A stretch of 64,000 bases of DNA from Thermococcus guaymasensis DSM 11113 (GCF_000816105.1 NZ_CP007140.1:558001-622000); one strand, 5' to 3'. Numbered from the stretch's first letter, positions 25,487 to 35,510 are shown. The notes: generated by a model not told the origin, from the sequence alone. Made by a program: numbers and translations.

Positions 25487-27055
25487 ATGAGCATGGAGGA
25501 GAAGCTCAACGAGCTTTACGAAAGGAGGAAAAAGATTCTCGCAATGGGCGGCGAGAAGGCCGTCGAGAAACAGCACGCCAAGGGCAAACTTACCGCCCGC
25601 GAAAGGATTGAAAAGCTCCTCGACCCCGGAAGCTTTGTCGAACTCGGCATGTTCGTCAAGCACCGTGGAACTGAGTTCGGAATGGACAAGAGGGAACTTC
25701 CGGCGGATGGCGTCATAACGGGCTACGGAACCATTGATGGTCGCCTTGTCTTCGTCTACGCCCAGGACTTCACCGTCATGGGCGGTTCCCTCGGCGAGAT
25801 GCACGCCGCGAAGATTAAACGTGTCATGGAGCTGGCATTGGAGGCAGGCGCTCCGGTCATAGGCCTCAACGACTCTGGAGGAGCAAGGATTCAGGAGGGA
25901 GTTGACTCGCTCAAAGGCTACGGTGAGATTTTCAAGATGAACACCCTGCTGAGCGGTGTGGTTCCCCAGATTACCGCGATAATGGGGCCCTGTGCCGGCG
26001 GAGCGGTTTACAGCCCGGCAATAGGCGACTTCATCCTCATGGTGGACAACCCGGCAAGCTTCATGTTCATCACCGGCCCACAGGTCGTTAAGGCCGTTAC
26101 CGGCGTTGAAGTTACCCCCGTCCAGCTCGGTGGCGCGATGGTTCACGCCCAGAAAGCCGGTCAGGCCCACCTCATAGGCAAGAGCGACGAGGAAGTCCTT
26201 GCCCTCATAAGGCGCCTCGTGAGCTATTTGCCGTCCAATAACATGGAGAAGCCGCCAAAAGTTAAGACGAGCGACTTGCCCTTCAGGAAGAGCGAGAGGC
26301 TCTATGAAATCGTTCCGGACGACCCGAACAAGCCCTACGACGTCAGGGACGTCATCTACGAGATAGTGGACAGAGATGAGAACGGCAACCCAGACTTCCT
26401 GGAGATTCTGCCCTACTTCGCCCCGAACGCGGTCGTCGGCTTTGGAAGGATGAACGGCCAGACCGTTGGTATCGTCGCCAACAACCCGAAGTACTTCGCG
26501 GGTGTTCTCGACATAGACAGCTCAGACAAGATAGCGCGCTTTGTCAGAACCTGCGACGCCTTCAACATACCCATCGTTACCCTCGTTGACGTTCCCGGCT
26601 ATTTACCGGGCGTTGACCAGGAGAGCAGGGGAATAATCAGGCACGGCGCGAAGGTTCTCTACGCCTACGCAGAGGCAACCGTCCCGATGGTAACCGTGAT
26701 TCTGAGGAAGGCCTACGGTGGAGCTTACCTCGCGATGGGAAGCAAGCACCTCGGGGCCGACTTCGTTTTCGCCTGGCCTACCGCGGAAATAGCTGTCATG
26801 GGTCCTGAAGGCGCCGCTAACATAATTTTCAGGAAAGAAATCGCCCAAGCGGAGAACCCGGAGGAAGTTAGAGGGCAGAAGATAGCCGAGTACCGCGAGA
26901 AGTTCGCCAACCCGTACGTCGCCGCCTCGCGCGGTTACATCGACGACGTCATCGACCCTGCGGAGACGAGGGGCAAGGTCATAATGGCGCTCGAAGCCCT
27001 TGAGAGCAAGCGCGTCAAGCTCCCGCCGAAGAAGCACGGCAACATACCGCTGTGA
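25487..27055 (+). CDS. mmdA: Methylmalonyl-CoA decarboxylase alpha subunit (carboxyltransferase)
   Basis: 522 residues starting MSMEEKLNELYERRKK. It is a crotonase-fold carboxyltransferase: LTARERIEKLLDPGSF at the N-terminus, acyl-CoA oxyanion-hole glycines in GLNDSGGARIQEGVDSL and MGPCAGGAVYSPAIGDF, and the C-terminal VDVPGYLPGVDQESRGIIRHG and AYGGAYLAMGSKHLGADF. Length fits MmdA/PccB. It transfers the carboxyl from methylmalonyl-CoA to biotin on MmdC. Genes for the small membrane subunit, the biotin carrier and the sodium pump follow, which makes the decarboxylase reading more likely than propionyl-CoA carboxylase. Confidence 0.94.
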   Translation: MSMEEKLNELYERRKKILAMGGEKAVEKQHAKGKLTARERIEKLLDPGSFVELGMFVKHRGTEFGMDKRELPADGVITGYGTIDGRLVFVYAQDFTVMGGSLGEMHAAKIKRVMELALEAGAPVIGLNDSGGARIQEGVDSLKGYGEIFKMNTLLSGVVPQITAIMGPCAGGAVYSPAIGDFILMVDNPASFMFITGPQVVKAVTGVEVTPVQLGGAMVHAQKAGQAHLIGKSDEEVLALIRRLVSYLPSNNMEKPPKVKTSDLPFRKSERLYEIVPDDPNKPYDVRDVIYEIVDRDENGNPDFLEILPYFAPNAVVGFGRMNGQTVGIVANNPKYFAGVLDIDSSDKIARFVRTCDAFNIPIVTLVDVPGYLPGVDQESRGIIRHGAKVLYAYAEATVPMVTVILRKAYGGAYLAMGSKHLGADFVFAWPTAEIAVMGPEGAANIIFRKEIAQAENPEEVRGQKIAEYREKFANPYVAASRGYIDDVIDPAETRGKVIMALEALESKRVKLPPKKHGNIPL

Positions 27056-27064
27056 GGTGAAAGC

Positions 27065-27445
27065 ATGAGCCAGTTTGCCGAAGGCGGATGGATTACGGTA
27101 ATCGGCGTCACGATAGTCTTCGCGATACTGGGAATACTCGCCCTGGTCATGTACGCCATAGGCGCCTTCGAGCGCAGAATGACAAGGAAGGCCGAGAGCA
27201 AACCCAAGAGCGAAGCTAAGGAAGCACCCGTTGAGGAGAAGAAAGAGACGGAGGTTCAGAAGGAGATTCCCCCCAGGGATTTGGCCATTATTACCGCTTC
27301 AATTTTGGCCTATATCGCGAAGAAGGCCGAGGTGGTTCGTCCCTTACCATTTAGGAGGAAGGTCTCCGACGCCTGGCGCCTCTATGGCCTCCAGACAGGT
27401 ATGAATGAGGTTGAGAACTTCAACTATGAACTCGGGAAGTGGTGA
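27065..27445 (+). CDS. mmdD: Decarboxylase small membrane subunit (OadG/MmdD-like)
   Basis: 126 residues. One membrane helix near the N-terminus ([20 protein letters not shown]) is followed by a charged K/E-rich linker and a C-terminal cytoplasmic part. This is the layout of OadG/MmdD subunits, which hold the complex together. It begins nine bases after mmdA and reaches into the biotin-carrier gene region. The C-terminal [20 protein letters not shown] is conserved in archaeal members as far as I recall. Confidence 0.85.
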   Translation: MSQFAEGGWITVIGVTIVFAILGILALVMYAIGAFERRMTRKAESKPKSEAKEAPVEEKKETEVQKEIPPRDLAIITASILAYIAKKAEVVRPLPFRRKVSDAWRLYGLQTGMNEVENFNYELGKW

Positions 27446-27447
27446 AG

Positions 27448-27912
27448 ATGAAGGTTAAGGTCATCATCGATGGAAGGGAGTACGAGGTCGAGGTTGAGGA
27501 GCTCGGTGGTGGAAAGTTCAGGGTCAGCTTCGAGGGAAAAACCTACGAGGTCGAGGCTGAAGGGTTGGGAATAGCGCTCCCGAACGTTCCTGAGACAGGC
27601 GTTAGTGCCCCCTCGGCAGTCCCTGCGAGTGTTCCTGCACCGACTCCTGCACCTGCTCCCACTCCGGCTCCGAGTGCCCCGGCACCGGCCCAGGCTTCGC
27701 CGAATACCGTGACGGCCCCGATGCCTGGCAAGGTTGTTAGGATACTCGTCAAGGAGGGGCAGGAGGTTAAGGTTGGGCAGGGGTTGCTCGTTCTTGAGGC
27801 TATGAAGATGGAGAACGAGATTCCGGCACCAAAAGACGGTGTTGTTAAGAAAATCTACGTGAAGGAAGGCGACGCAGTAAACACCGGCGACCCACTAATA
27901 GAACTTGGGTGA
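27448..27912 (+). CDS. mmdC: Biotin carboxyl carrier subunit
   Basis: 154 residues starting [20 protein letters not shown]; upstream GTG codons at 27439 and 27442 are less likely. An N-terminal beta part is followed by a flexible Ala/Pro linker (residues ~45-85, repeated PAPTPAP) and a biotinyl domain with [10 protein letters not shown], where Lys is the biotinylation site. It shuttles carboxyl between MmdA and the membrane pump MmdB. It sits between mmdD and mmdB with a six-base gap to mmdB. Confidence 0.95.
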   Translation: MKVKVIIDGREYEVEVEELGGGKFRVSFEGKTYEVEAEGLGIALPNVPETGVSAPSAVPASVPAPTPAPAPTPAPSAPAPAQASPNTVTAPMPGKVVRILVKEGQEVKVGQGLLVLEAMKMENEIPAPKDGVVKKIYVKEGDAVNTGDPLIELG

Positions 27913-27918
27913 TGGGAC

Positions 27919-29112
27919 ATGACAAGCTTTGTGGACTTCTTCAACACCATTGGCCTGCTCCACCTCACTGTAGGGAACCTCATTATGATCGCAGTGGGTC
28001 TGACGCTGGTTTATCTGGCAATACGCTATGAGATGGAGCCCCTGCTCCTCCTCCCGATAGGCATTACAGCCGTGCTCGTCAATCTCCCCTTGAGTGGCAT
28101 CGCCAACTGGCCGGTTGCAGTGAACCTCCCCGAGAGCGTTAGTGGTAACATATTCAAGACGATAGCATATATGAGCCAGCACTACGGCGAACCGGGTTTC
28201 TTGGATCTCGTCTACTACCTTCTCATTAAGACCGAGGTAGTGCCGCTCCTAATATTCCTCGGCCTCGGAGCGATGACCGACTTCGGGCCGATGATTGCCG
28301 ATCCAAAGACCGCCCTTCTCGGCGCCGCGGCCCAGATAGGTGTCTTCGTGGCGATGCTAACTGCCTTGGCTCTGGGCTTTAACCTCCACCAGGCGGCTTC
28401 GATAGGAATCATCGGCGGTGCCGACGGGCCGACGACGATATACCTGACCACAAAGCTCGCGCCCGAGATTCTTGCCGCCACGGCCGTCGCCGCTTACAGC
28501 TATATGAGCCTTGTCCCGCTGATCCAGCCGCCGATCATCAAGGCCCTGACAACCCCTGAGGAGAGGAAAATCAGAATGGAACAGCTCAGGCCGGTGTCAA
28601 AGAGGGAGAAGATACTCTTCCCGATCGTCAGCATGATTGTCATCGGCCTCCTCGTCCCCAGCGCGGCTCCGCTTATCGGAATGCTCATGATAGGTAATCT
28701 GTTCAGGGAGAGCGGCGTCGTCCAGAGGCTCAGCAAGGCCGCCCAGGAGGAGCTCATGAACATCGTTACCATATTCCTTGGCCTCGGTGTTGGCTCCACT
28801 ATGAGGGCCGAGAGCTTCCTGACCCCGGAGACCCTCAAGATACTCGCCCTCGGTGTCGTCGCCTTCGCCAGCGCAACGGCGGCAGGCGTGCTCTTCGGAA
28901 AGCTCATGATGAAGCTCTCCGGAGGCAGGATAAACCCGATGATAGGAGCAGCTGGAGTTTCGGCGGTCCCGATGTCGGCCAGGGTCGTCCAGAGAATAGC
29001 AAGCGAGGAAGACCCGGGCAACTTCATCCTCATGCACGCGATGGGACCGAACGTGGCCGGAGTTATAGGGACTGCCGTCGTCGCAGGGGTTTTCCTCGCC
29101 CTGCTGGGCTGA
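27919..29112 (+). CDS. mmdB: Sodium-pumping decarboxylase beta subunit
   Basis: 397 residues, strongly hydrophobic, with about nine to eleven membrane segments. The key OadB/MmdB motif [14 protein letters not shown] is present, with the conserved Asp in that loop and [16 protein letters not shown] near the C-terminus. It decarboxylates carboxybiotin and exports sodium ions, consuming a proton. It is the last gene of the four-gene operon mmdA-D-C-B and is followed by a T-rich stretch. Confidence 0.95.
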   Translation: MTSFVDFFNTIGLLHLTVGNLIMIAVGLTLVYLAIRYEMEPLLLLPIGITAVLVNLPLSGIANWPVAVNLPESVSGNIFKTIAYMSQHYGEPGFLDLVYYLLIKTEVVPLLIFLGLGAMTDFGPMIADPKTALLGAAAQIGVFVAMLTALALGFNLHQAASIGIIGGADGPTTIYLTTKLAPEILAATAVAAYSYMSLVPLIQPPIIKALTTPEERKIRMEQLRPVSKREKILFPIVSMIVIGLLVPSAAPLIGMLMIGNLFRESGVVQRLSKAAQEELMNIVTIFLGLGVGSTMRAESFLTPETLKILALGVVAFASATAAGVLFGKLMMKLSGGRINPMIGAAGVSAVPMSARVVQRIASEEDPGNFILMHAMGPNVAGVIGTAVVAGVFLALLG

Positions 29113-29117
29113 TGTCC

Positions 29118-29131
29118 CCTCTTTTTACTTT
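29118..29131 (+). terminator. T-rich terminator after mmdB
   Basis: CCTCTTTTTACTTT, six bases after the mmdB stop; oligo-T of five. The following bases up to 29430 hold only a gene remnant on the other strand and the CBS gene's 5' region. Confidence 0.45.
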
Positions 29132-29212
29132 GCCCGCTGGCTTTTGGTAGCTTCCTGGGCTTGAGGGAGAGAATCGGTGTGTCCTTTTGTTAAACAACTT
29201 CTAGTTCCTTTG

Positions 29213-29400
29213 TTAGGAAACCCACTCCTCTTTTTTCCACCCATCGGGCGTTGTGGCTATCAGGACTATCGAGCCACTCAGTATTGCGTGGTCGCGTATG
29301 GTCGAAATGAGTTTGAAAAGCCTCTTGAAGCCGTTTTCAATGGCCAGGTATTCAAGACCCTCTATGAGGGCGATAATGAAAAGCTTAAAATAGGAGTAGG
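29213..29400 (-). pseudogene. Remnant of a DUF835-family gene (3' end only)
   Basis: Read on the minus strand, this stretch encodes FKLFIIALIEGLEYLAIENG then FKRLFKLISTIRDHAILSGS, ending ATTPDGWKKEEWVS and TAA at 29213-29215. This looks like the C-terminal half of thermococcal DUF835 domains (pattern LIEGLEYL..ENGF....KFL..LRD.....SI). No start codon, ribosome site or upstream domain is present; reading further upstream runs into the 5' end of the CBS gene on the other strand. I therefore read it as a truncated relic. The plus-strand ORF over the same bases is its shadow. Confidence 0.6.
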
Positions 29401-29430
29401 GCGCCTTAATGTAAAGCGGTGGTGAAGGAA

Positions 29431-30273
29431 ATGCGTGTGAAAACCTTGATGACCAAGGACCCGGTGGTCATACAGCTCCCTGCAACGAGGGAGTATGCCC
29501 TTGGGCTCTTCAGAAAACACAACGTGAGGTCGTTCCCCGTTGTAAACAAAGAAGGAAAGCTCGTTGGGATAATAAGCATCAAACGTGTCCTCCTCCACCC
29601 TGACGAGGATCAGCTCGCCATGCTCATAAGGAGAGAAGTCCCCGTTGTCAAGCCGGACGATGACCTGAAGAAGGCCGTTAGGAGAATGCTTGAGATGGAC
29701 TACCGCCGCGTCCTCGTTGTGGACGACGAAGGCAAGGTCGTCGGTATACTCACCGTTGGTGACATCGTGAGGCGCTACTTAGCTAAAAACGAGAAGCTCA
29801 AGGACATAACGATCGAACCCTACTACCAGAGAAACGTTGGTGTTGTGTGGGAGGGCACCCCCCTGAAGGCCGCGCTTAAAGCGCTCCTCCTCTGCAACGC
29901 GATGGCAATCCCTGTCATAGACGATGATGGAAGCCTTGTCGGTATGGTAGACGAAACTGACATCCTCAAGGACAGTGAGGTCATAAGGGTAATGAGGAGC
30001 ACAGCACTGGCCGTCTCCAGTGAGGAGGACTGGATCCTTGAGAGCCACCCAACGCTCCTCTTTGAGAAGGCCGAGCTCCAGTTGCCCAAGAAGCCCGTCA
30101 AGGACATCATGAACACCAACCTTGTGGTTGCAACGCCCCACATGAGCGTCTACGACGTGGCCCAGAAGATGGTGAAGTACCACATCGAGCAGCTGCCTGT
30201 GATAAGGGGCGAAGGAGACCTCGTCGGCATCGTAAGGGACATGGACATCATCAAGGTAATCCTCAACAAGTGA
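29431..30273 (+). CDS. Protein with four CBS domains
   Basis: 280 residues starting MRVKTLMTKDPVVIQLP; the start at 29431 follows GGTGA at 29421. It has two tandem CBS pairs, visible as repeated MTKDPVVI / VFPVVNKEGKLVGIISIKRV-like units near residues 8, 70, 140 and 220 (the last being VKDIMNTNLVVATPHMSVYD). CBS pairs bind adenosyl ligands and act as sensors. There is no fused catalytic domain, so the regulated partner is unknown. It is a single gene, with homoserine dehydrogenase 36 bases downstream. Confidence 0.93.
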   Translation: MRVKTLMTKDPVVIQLPATREYALGLFRKHNVRSFPVVNKEGKLVGIISIKRVLLHPDEDQLAMLIRREVPVVKPDDDLKKAVRRMLEMDYRRVLVVDDEGKVVGILTVGDIVRRYLAKNEKLKDITIEPYYQRNVGVVWEGTPLKAALKALLLCNAMAIPVIDDDGSLVGMVDETDILKDSEVIRVMRSTALAVSSEEDWILESHPTLLFEKAELQLPKKPVKDIMNTNLVVATPHMSVYDVAQKMVKYHIEQLPVIRGEGDLVGIVRDMDIIKVILNK

Positions 30274-30309
30274 TTTAAGGCCTTTCTTCCCTTTTCTTCT
30301 GGTGGTTGC

Positions 30310-31311
30310 ATGCGGGAGGTTAAAGTTCAGCTTTTTGGCTTTGGCAATGTTGGAAGGGCAGTTGCCCGCGTCCTGCTTGAAAAGGAGCGCTTCTTTAGGG
30401 AAAAATACGGGGTGAAGTTCAAGGTCGTGAGCATAGCCGACACGAGCGGGACCGTGTGGCTCCCGGAGGGTATAGACCTCAGGGAGGCCATCCTCGTCAA
30501 GGAGAACTTCGGGAAGCTCTCCTCCTGGACGAACGAGTACGAGGTCTACAGCTTTTCCCCTGCTGAGGCAGTGAAGGAAGTTGAGGCGGACGTTGTAATA
30601 GATGTAACGAACGACAGGAGCGCCTACGAGTGGCATCTATCTGCCCTCAGAGAGGGAAAGGCAGTCGTTACGAGCAACAAGCCGCCGCTGGCCTTCCACT
30701 ACGAGGAGATTATCGGCGAGGCCGAGAGAAGGGGCCTTCCCTACCTCTTCGAGGCGACCGTGATGGCCGGGACGCCGGTCATCGGGCTCCTCCGCGAGAA
30801 CCTGCTCGGCGACTCCGTGAAGCGGATTAAGGCAGTCCTGAACGCGACGACGACGTTTATCCTCAGCAGAATGGAACAGGGGGTTGATTTCGAGAGGGCC
30901 ATCGAGGAGGCTCAGAAGCTGGGGATAGCCGAGAGGGATCCGAGCGGTGATGTTCTGGGAATTGACGCGGGCTACAAGGCCACGATTCTCCACTGCGTGG
31001 CCTTCAAGCCGATTACCTTTGATGAAATTGCCGTCAAGGGTATCGCCGAGGTCACAGTTGACGAGGTTAAGAGGGCCCTTTCAAAGGGGAAGAGAATAAG
31101 GCTCGTCGCGACCGTGGAAGATGAGAACGTGAGGGTCGCCCCTGAGGAGGTATCTGGGCCATTGGCAGTTTCAAGCAACGAGAACGTCGCCTTAATCGAG
31201 AGCGACCTCCTCGGCGAGCTCCTCATTAAGGGTGCCGGCGCGGGTTTAAAGGAGACGGCGAGCGGAGTTGTCAGCGATCTGGTGAAGGCCTCGTTGAGAC
31301 TTGTGGAGTAA
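30310..31311 (+). CDS. hom: Homoserine dehydrogenase
   Basis: 333 residues. The Rossmann start is VQLFGFGNVGRAVARVL, then VVIDVTNDRSAYEW and VVTSNKPPLAFHYEEI. The family signature region is VMAGTPVIGLLRENLLGDSV with FILSRMEQGVDFERAIEEAQ and GIAERDPSGDVLGIDAGYKA. It reduces aspartate semialdehyde to homoserine for threonine and methionine synthesis. There is no ACT regulatory domain, so it lacks the allosteric tail of longer enzymes. It stands alone, with the PUA/ASCH gene 45 bases downstream under its own TATA-like box. Confidence 0.95.
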   Translation: MREVKVQLFGFGNVGRAVARVLLEKERFFREKYGVKFKVVSIADTSGTVWLPEGIDLREAILVKENFGKLSSWTNEYEVYSFSPAEAVKEVEADVVIDVTNDRSAYEWHLSALREGKAVVTSNKPPLAFHYEEIIGEAERRGLPYLFEATVMAGTPVIGLLRENLLGDSVKRIKAVLNATTTFILSRMEQGVDFERAIEEAQKLGIAERDPSGDVLGIDAGYKATILHCVAFKPITFDEIAVKGIAEVTVDEVKRALSKGKRIRLVATVEDENVRVAPEEVSGPLAVSSNENVALIESDLLGELLIKGAGAGLKETASGVVSDLVKASLRLVE

Positions 31312-31356
31312 CCAAACCTTTTTATTCCCTCCTTCGAGGGTTCGCCAGGTGAAAGC

Positions 31357-31881
31357 ATGGAGCACGTCATAGCGCTCCACCAGGTTTACGCCGAGCTTAT
31401 CTTCCGCGGGCTTAAAACGGTCGAGGTCAGGAAGAGGAGGGCCTTTGAAGAGGGCGACCTAGTTTTCCTCTACATAGCGCGTGGAAACCCCTACGAGCTG
31501 AGGGACACGCTGAGGAGGCTCAACCTGCACGAGGAGCAGACGCTGACCCAGAGGGGGACGATAGCAGGGGGCTTCGAGGTCGGGGAGGTCATAAAAGCGG
31601 ATCTTGATACGCTCTGGGAGATGGCCAAAGAAACGAGCGGTCTAACCCTCGTCCACGGCGAGAACGGGAAGAAGTGGCTGGGCAACTACATCAAGGACTA
31701 CGGCTACGTCTTCACCATCGAGAGGCCGTTCCTCTTCAAGGAGCCGATGAGCAGGGAAGAAATGAAGGAAAAGTACGGAATCCACGTGGAGGGCATAATC
31801 CACCTGTCGAGAAAAACGAGGAAGCCGTGGGTTAGGGCTCTGATTGAGGATTTGCTCGCGAGGGACTACTTCTACCCCTGA
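31357..31881 (+). CDS. PUA/ASCH-fold protein (DUF365-like)
   Basis: 174 residues starting MEHVIALHQVYAELIFRGLK. The opening pattern H..Y...I..G.KT.E.RK and later GEVIKADLDTLWEM match the ASCH/PUA-like beta-barrel fold, linked to RNA binding; I believe this is the DUF365 group. A TATA-like CTTTTTATTC lies at about 31317-31326. It overlaps the convergent zpr1 gene by ten bases. Substrate is unknown. Confidence 0.75.
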   Translation: MEHVIALHQVYAELIFRGLKTVEVRKRRAFEEGDLVFLYIARGNPYELRDTLRRLNLHEEQTLTQRGTIAGGFEVGEVIKADLDTLWEMAKETSGLTLVHGENGKKWLGNYIKDYGYVFTIERPFLFKEPMSREEMKEKYGIHVEGIIHLSRKTRKPWVRALIEDLLARDYFYP

Positions 31882-32588
31882 GCCTCTTTGTTCTCACTTG
31901 CTTTCTCTGAACTGGCTTCTCCCGACTCGTTTTCAGAGCTCTCAAGCTCTTCTGGGTTAACTATCCGATATGGCCCTAGGCTGAGCTTCCTTATCTCCTC
32001 CTCAGTCAGCAGCCTGCTCTTGACTTTCTCGCCTATCAGCGCGCTGTTGCCGAGGGGGTCGGCTATCCTCACCGTCAGGGGCTTCTTCCCTTCCTTGACG
32101 TCCTCGATATACTGGAGTAGCTCGTCGGCCTTATTCACCGCCTCCTCATCGCCCTCTTGTCTTTTGAACTCCCTGGCCATGAGGAGCGTTTCGCGGACGC
32201 GCTCTAAAACGCCCTCGACGTTGGTGATGAAACCCTCAGCCGCCAGTCCGGGCTCGATCTTGACGCCCATCTCCTCGAGCTCTATGGTTCCGCTCTTGCT
32301 CCTCACGACGCGGGTGAATAGGTCTTTCTCCTCCTCGACCTTCACCGTGTAGAGCTTTGGCGGCCTGTCCTCCAGTATCATGACGTCAGCGTTGCGGTAG
32401 CCGCACCTCTCGCAGATGATGGTGCTCTCCATGACCTTGCCGAAGTAGGGTATCTCGTGAATGTGCTGTAGGGCTTTGAGCGTTCCCTTTCCACCGCAGA
32501 TGGGGCAGTCCCCAAGGTTTATGACCTGGACATCGCCAACTTCAGGGTCAGCGTTAACTCTCTCGCCTCTCTTTTCCTTCTCACTCAT
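31872..32588 (-). CDS. ZPR1-type zinc-finger protein
   Basis: 238 residues starting MSEKEKRGERVNADPEVGD. The start at 32588 has GGTGA six bases upstream and a TATA box (TTTATAAA, minus strand) at about 32620-32627; a longer reading to 32678 would begin before the promoter. The zinc finger ligands are CPICGGKG and CERCGYRN with the ZPR1-typical IHEIPYFGKV between them, followed by the ZPR1 beta domain (VRSKSGTIELEEMGVKIEPG). Eukaryotic ZPR1 binds elongation factor 1A; the archaeal role is not established. Confidence 0.92.
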   Translation of the reverse strand: MSEKEKRGERVNADPEVGDVQVINLGDCPICGGKGTLKALQHIHEIPYFGKVMESTIICERCGYRNADVMILEDRPPKLYTVKVEEEKDLFTRVVRSKSGTIELEEMGVKIEPGLAAEGFITNVEGVLERVRETLLMAREFKRQEGDEEAVNKADELLQYIEDVKEGKKPLTVRIADPLGNSALIGEKVKSRLLTEEEIRKLSLGPYRIVNPEELESSENESGEASSEKASENKEAQG

Positions 32589-32667
32589 GAGCATCACCGG
32601 AGAAGGGTGCGAAGACCGATTTATAAAGGTAGGGTAGCAGAAAAATCGGAGAAATCCGAGACGAGGA

Positions 32668-33081
32668 TCATTTGGCAATCTTAACGTCCTCAGGTGTGAG
32701 GAGGAGCCTTATCTCCCCCTTGCAGACCTTAACTACCTGTCCCCCAAGGGCCGCGGTTATGCCCTTGATCTGCTCGACCACCTTCTCGAGGATGTCGGGC
32801 TTTATCTCAAGGGGGCTAAGGTCTACGAGAACGAGGTTGCCCTCCTGGAGCTCCTCTGAGATCCTTTCGAGATCCGAGTAGCTTGTTACCACTATCTTCT
32901 TGACGTATTTGAAGTGAGGCTTCACGATTTCCCTCGCGAGAACGTCCTCTTCAAGGGGAACAACCTCAACATCCCTCGGAAGGGGCTTTTCCTCCTTTTT
33001 TGTCACTGCCGCCTTGACCGCCTCAGGCTTCTTTTTAGGTTTTTTCTCCTCCTTTTTTAGAATGCTATCGAACAGGCCCAT
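32668..33081 (-). CDS. sepF: SepF-like cell-division protein
   Basis: 137 residues starting MGLFDSILKK, with GGGGTGA ahead of the ATG. The short amphipathic N-terminus fits a membrane-targeting helix; a K/E/P-rich linker follows, then the SepF core (IVVTSYSDLERISEELQEGN, LVLVDLSPLEIKPDILEKVV, GGQVVKVCKGEIRLLLTP). In archaea SepF anchors FtsZ at the membrane. No ftsZ is in this window. Confidence 0.92.
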   Translation of the reverse strand: MGLFDSILKKEEKKPKKKPEAVKAAVTKKEEKPLPRDVEVVPLEEDVLAREIVKPHFKYVKKIVVTSYSDLERISEELQEGNLVLVDLSPLEIKPDILEKVVEQIKGITAALGGQVVKVCKGEIRLLLTPEDVKIAK

Positions 33082-33169
33082 ATCTTTCACCCCGGTTTGA
33101 TCATAATGACGACTGAGCTTTTATGCACTTTAATGTTTATATCTCTTTCCCAAAGGAAAAAGTTGGGAA

Positions 33170-33991
33170 TCAGGAAGCCGAACCCACGGCCTCTAGGAGA
33201 ATCTTCCTGAGCTCTTCAGCTTTCCTCATTGCAGTGTCAACGGCATACATGACCTCCTCAAGCTTGAAGCTTCCACCCTCGCTCTTCTGAACTGAAGAGA
33301 TGTGGCCGGTCTCGTCGGTCGTTATCGTTATCCTGCTGTCCATCACAGTCTCCTCATCAAGGTTTGGATCGACCACGATGTTCGAACCGATCTTTGCGAA
33401 GGTCACGGGCAGGGGAATGTGTCTAACAGGGAGGGGCTCGTACTCGTCCAGTTTCACTATCTCGCCGGTCTCTTCGTTGTATTCGATCTTCGGTATCTTC
33501 GTTGTCATCAGTGCGGCCATCGCGCCCAGGCCAGTGGCGTCGAAGAGGTTCCCATCGTGGTCGAGGACGTGGACGTCTATGAAGATGACCCTCACGAGTT
33601 TGCCTGGGACGATGACGAGCTTCTCAAGTTCAACTGCCTGGCTCTCCCTTATCCCCCTATCTATAACGCGGGCCAGCTCTATTGCCCTCTCATCCGGTGG
33701 ACCGGGTTCAAATGTCGGTGATGCCAGGGGAACGAGCTCAACGTTGGTCGTCATGACGCCTCTGTCCGGAAGATCCGGAAACGGTTCTCCCACGTCCACT
33801 TTTATGCCCACGAGAACCCGCGTACCACCGATCCTCACCCAGGCGGAGCCCTCTGCCTTCTCGATGAAGCCGGTCTTTACCTCGATGTCCCTGTAGTCCT
33901 CAAAACCTCTGCCGTCTATCCTCTTCCCGTCCTTGAGGAGGTTGAGTATCCTGTCCTTCATTATACCTGCCATGACCTCGATGTCACTCAT
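33170..33991 (-). CDS. rrp42: Exosome subunit Rrp42
   Basis: 273 residues of RNase PH fold: [20 protein letters not shown] at the N-terminus and [40 protein letters not shown] inside. It lacks the catalytic residues of Rrp41 but is required to form the hexameric ring that degrades or tails RNA. Its start overlaps rrp41 by eight bases (33984-33991), and it is the last gene of the exosome operon psmA-sdo1-rrp4-rrp41-rrp42. Confidence 0.97.
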   Translation of the reverse strand: MSDIEVMAGIMKDRILNLLKDGKRIDGRGFEDYRDIEVKTGFIEKAEGSAWVRIGGTRVLVGIKVDVGEPFPDLPDRGVMTTNVELVPLASPTFEPGPPDERAIELARVIDRGIRESQAVELEKLVIVPGKLVRVIFIDVHVLDHDGNLFDATGLGAMAALMTTKIPKIEYNEETGEIVKLDEYEPLPVRHIPLPVTFAKIGSNIVVDPNLDEETVMDSRITITTDETGHISSVQKSEGGSFKLEEVMYAVDTAMRKAEELRKILLEAVGSAS

Positions 33992-34733
33992 TTCCAGCCA
34001 CCTCCTGGGCTATCTTGAGGTACTTCTCCTTCAGAGCCTCTCTCTGCTTCTGATAGACGGCCTTAGCTCCCTTTATGGCGAGTTTGACGGCCTCTATGAA
34101 CTCCTCCTTGGTCAGGTAACCGTCCATCTGAAGGAGCGTTATGTCGTTTTTGAGTGGCATTATTGCGACTGGGACATCGGCCTCGCCGTAGTTGTCCTCG
34201 TCCTTGTTGAGGTCGAGAACTATCTCCCCATCGATCTTACCCGCGGCACAGGCCGCCACGAGATCCCTCATTGGAACCCCGGCATCGGCGAGTGCCAGCG
34301 AAGCCGCCGTTATTCCTGCAACGCGCGTCCCAGCATCTGCCTGCAGAACCTCAATGAATACGTCAACAACGGTTCTTGGAAACATTTCCAGTATCAGAGC
34401 GGGCTCGAGTGCTCCCCTAATGACCTTGCTTATCTCAACGCTTCTCCTGTCTGGACCGGGCTTTTTTCTCTCCTCAACGCTGAAGGGGGCCATGTTGTAC
34501 CTGACGCGGAGAACAGCGGTGTCGGGCCTTTGAAGGTGCTTGGGGTGGATCTCCCTCGGCCCGTAAACAGCCGCGAGGATCTTGTTCTTGCCCCACTCAA
34601 CGTAGGCGGATCCGTCAGCGTTCTTCAGCACGCCAACTTCCATTTTAATAGGCCTTAGCTCGTACTTCTTCCTTCCATCCAGTCTCCTGCCGTTCTCATC
34701 GATGAGCTTTAAACCCTCTGGCCTACCCATCAT
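33984..34733 (-). CDS. rrp41: Exosome catalytic subunit Rrp41
   Basis: 249 residues with the RNase PH fold: [40 protein letters not shown] (RNA/phosphate-binding Arg) and [20 protein letters not shown] with the catalytic Asp region. It is the phosphorolytic 3'-5' RNase of the exosome and can add A-rich tails. Translation is coupled with rrp4 (ATGA at 34730-34733). Confidence 0.97.
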   Translation of the reverse strand: MMGRPEGLKLIDENGRRLDGRKKYELRPIKMEVGVLKNADGSAYVEWGKNKILAAVYGPREIHPKHLQRPDTAVLRVRYNMAPFSVEERKKPGPDRRSVEISKVIRGALEPALILEMFPRTVVDVFIEVLQADAGTRVAGITAASLALADAGVPMRDLVAACAAGKIDGEIVLDLNKDEDNYGEADVPVAIMPLKNDITLLQMDGYLTKEEFIEAVKLAIKGAKAVYQKQREALKEKYLKIAQEVAGNE

Positions 34734-35494
34734 TTTTCTTCACCCTCGTCATTTTCCTCCAGCTGGGGCATCACTTCGATTATTCCTTTCTCTTTGAGAT
34801 CCCTGAGCCGGGAGAGAAGGAACTCCTTAACCCTGTCGGTCAGTCCCTGAACGTGGCTTTCACGGTCAACCTTCAGGATCGCTTCAACGGCCAGCTTCTC
34901 AAGCTCGTCGTTCTTTCCGCTAACCCAGACCCATCCGTTCTGGCCCACAATGATCCTCGTTCCAGTTAGCTTCTTGATCATGTTGATCATTGAGCCGCCC
35001 TTTCCGATGACCCTAGGAACCTTTGATGGGGTAATGGTAACGAGCTGGCCGCCCCTCAGAGGGCCGCCCCTAAAGGGCATTCCCTTGGTCGTCAGGTCAA
35101 TCTGGTTGACCTCGTTGAATGCCTTCACCTTGGCGTAGATGATGTCCCCTATGTCAAAGATCTTCCTCAGATCGGTCTTGAGCAGGTCTATGCGCTCTTC
35201 CACAGCGTCTTGAACGCGGAGGTTTGCCTGGTATGGCGCCCCTATGTCCACAGTCCAGTTGGAGAACCTAACATCAACGATCTTACCGAGGACGTTGTCT
35301 CCAACCTCTGGGATGTACGGACCTTCAAGCGGTATGACCCGTATCATGTCCCCCCTGATCTCAACAAGCCCCACCACAGTTGAATATATCCTGTTGCCTT
35401 CCCTGAAAGTCCCTCTTCCGTTCTTAAATGGCCCCTGGGCCAAAAGTGTCCCGGGAACCACCAACTCCCTTGGTTTTACAAAAATCCTCCTCAT
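34730..35494 (-). CDS. rrp4: Exosome RNA-binding subunit Rrp4
   Basis: 254 residues from the ATG at 35494 ([18 protein letters not shown]). A longer reading to 35557 runs through the end of sdo1 and is rejected. The S1 domain ([20 protein letters not shown]) is followed by KH ([20 protein letters not shown]). The C-terminal tail is acidic (ENDEGEEK). It caps the Rrp41-Rrp42 ring and selects RNA. If the frameshift in sdo1 is corrected, the sdo1 stop overlaps this ATG exactly. Confidence 0.96.
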   Translation of the reverse strand: MRRIFVKPRELVVPGTLLAQGPFKNGRGTFREGNRIYSTVVGLVEIRGDMIRVIPLEGPYIPEVGDNVLGKIVDVRFSNWTVDIGAPYQANLRVQDAVEERIDLLKTDLRKIFDIGDIIYAKVKAFNEVNQIDLTTKGMPFRGGPLRGGQLVTITPSKVPRVIGKGGSMINMIKKLTGTRIIVGQNGWVWVSGKNDELEKLAVEAILKVDRESHVQGLTDRVKEFLLSRLRDLKEKGIIEVMPQLEENDEGEEK

Positions 35495-35510
35495 AGGCCC
35501 TTCCTCTCTA

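Noticed and set aside
29177-29425. 82-codon plus-strand frame before the CBS gene
   Set aside because: No ribosome site, no family; the minus strand of the same bases gives a DUF835-like end, so it is a shadow of the remnant.
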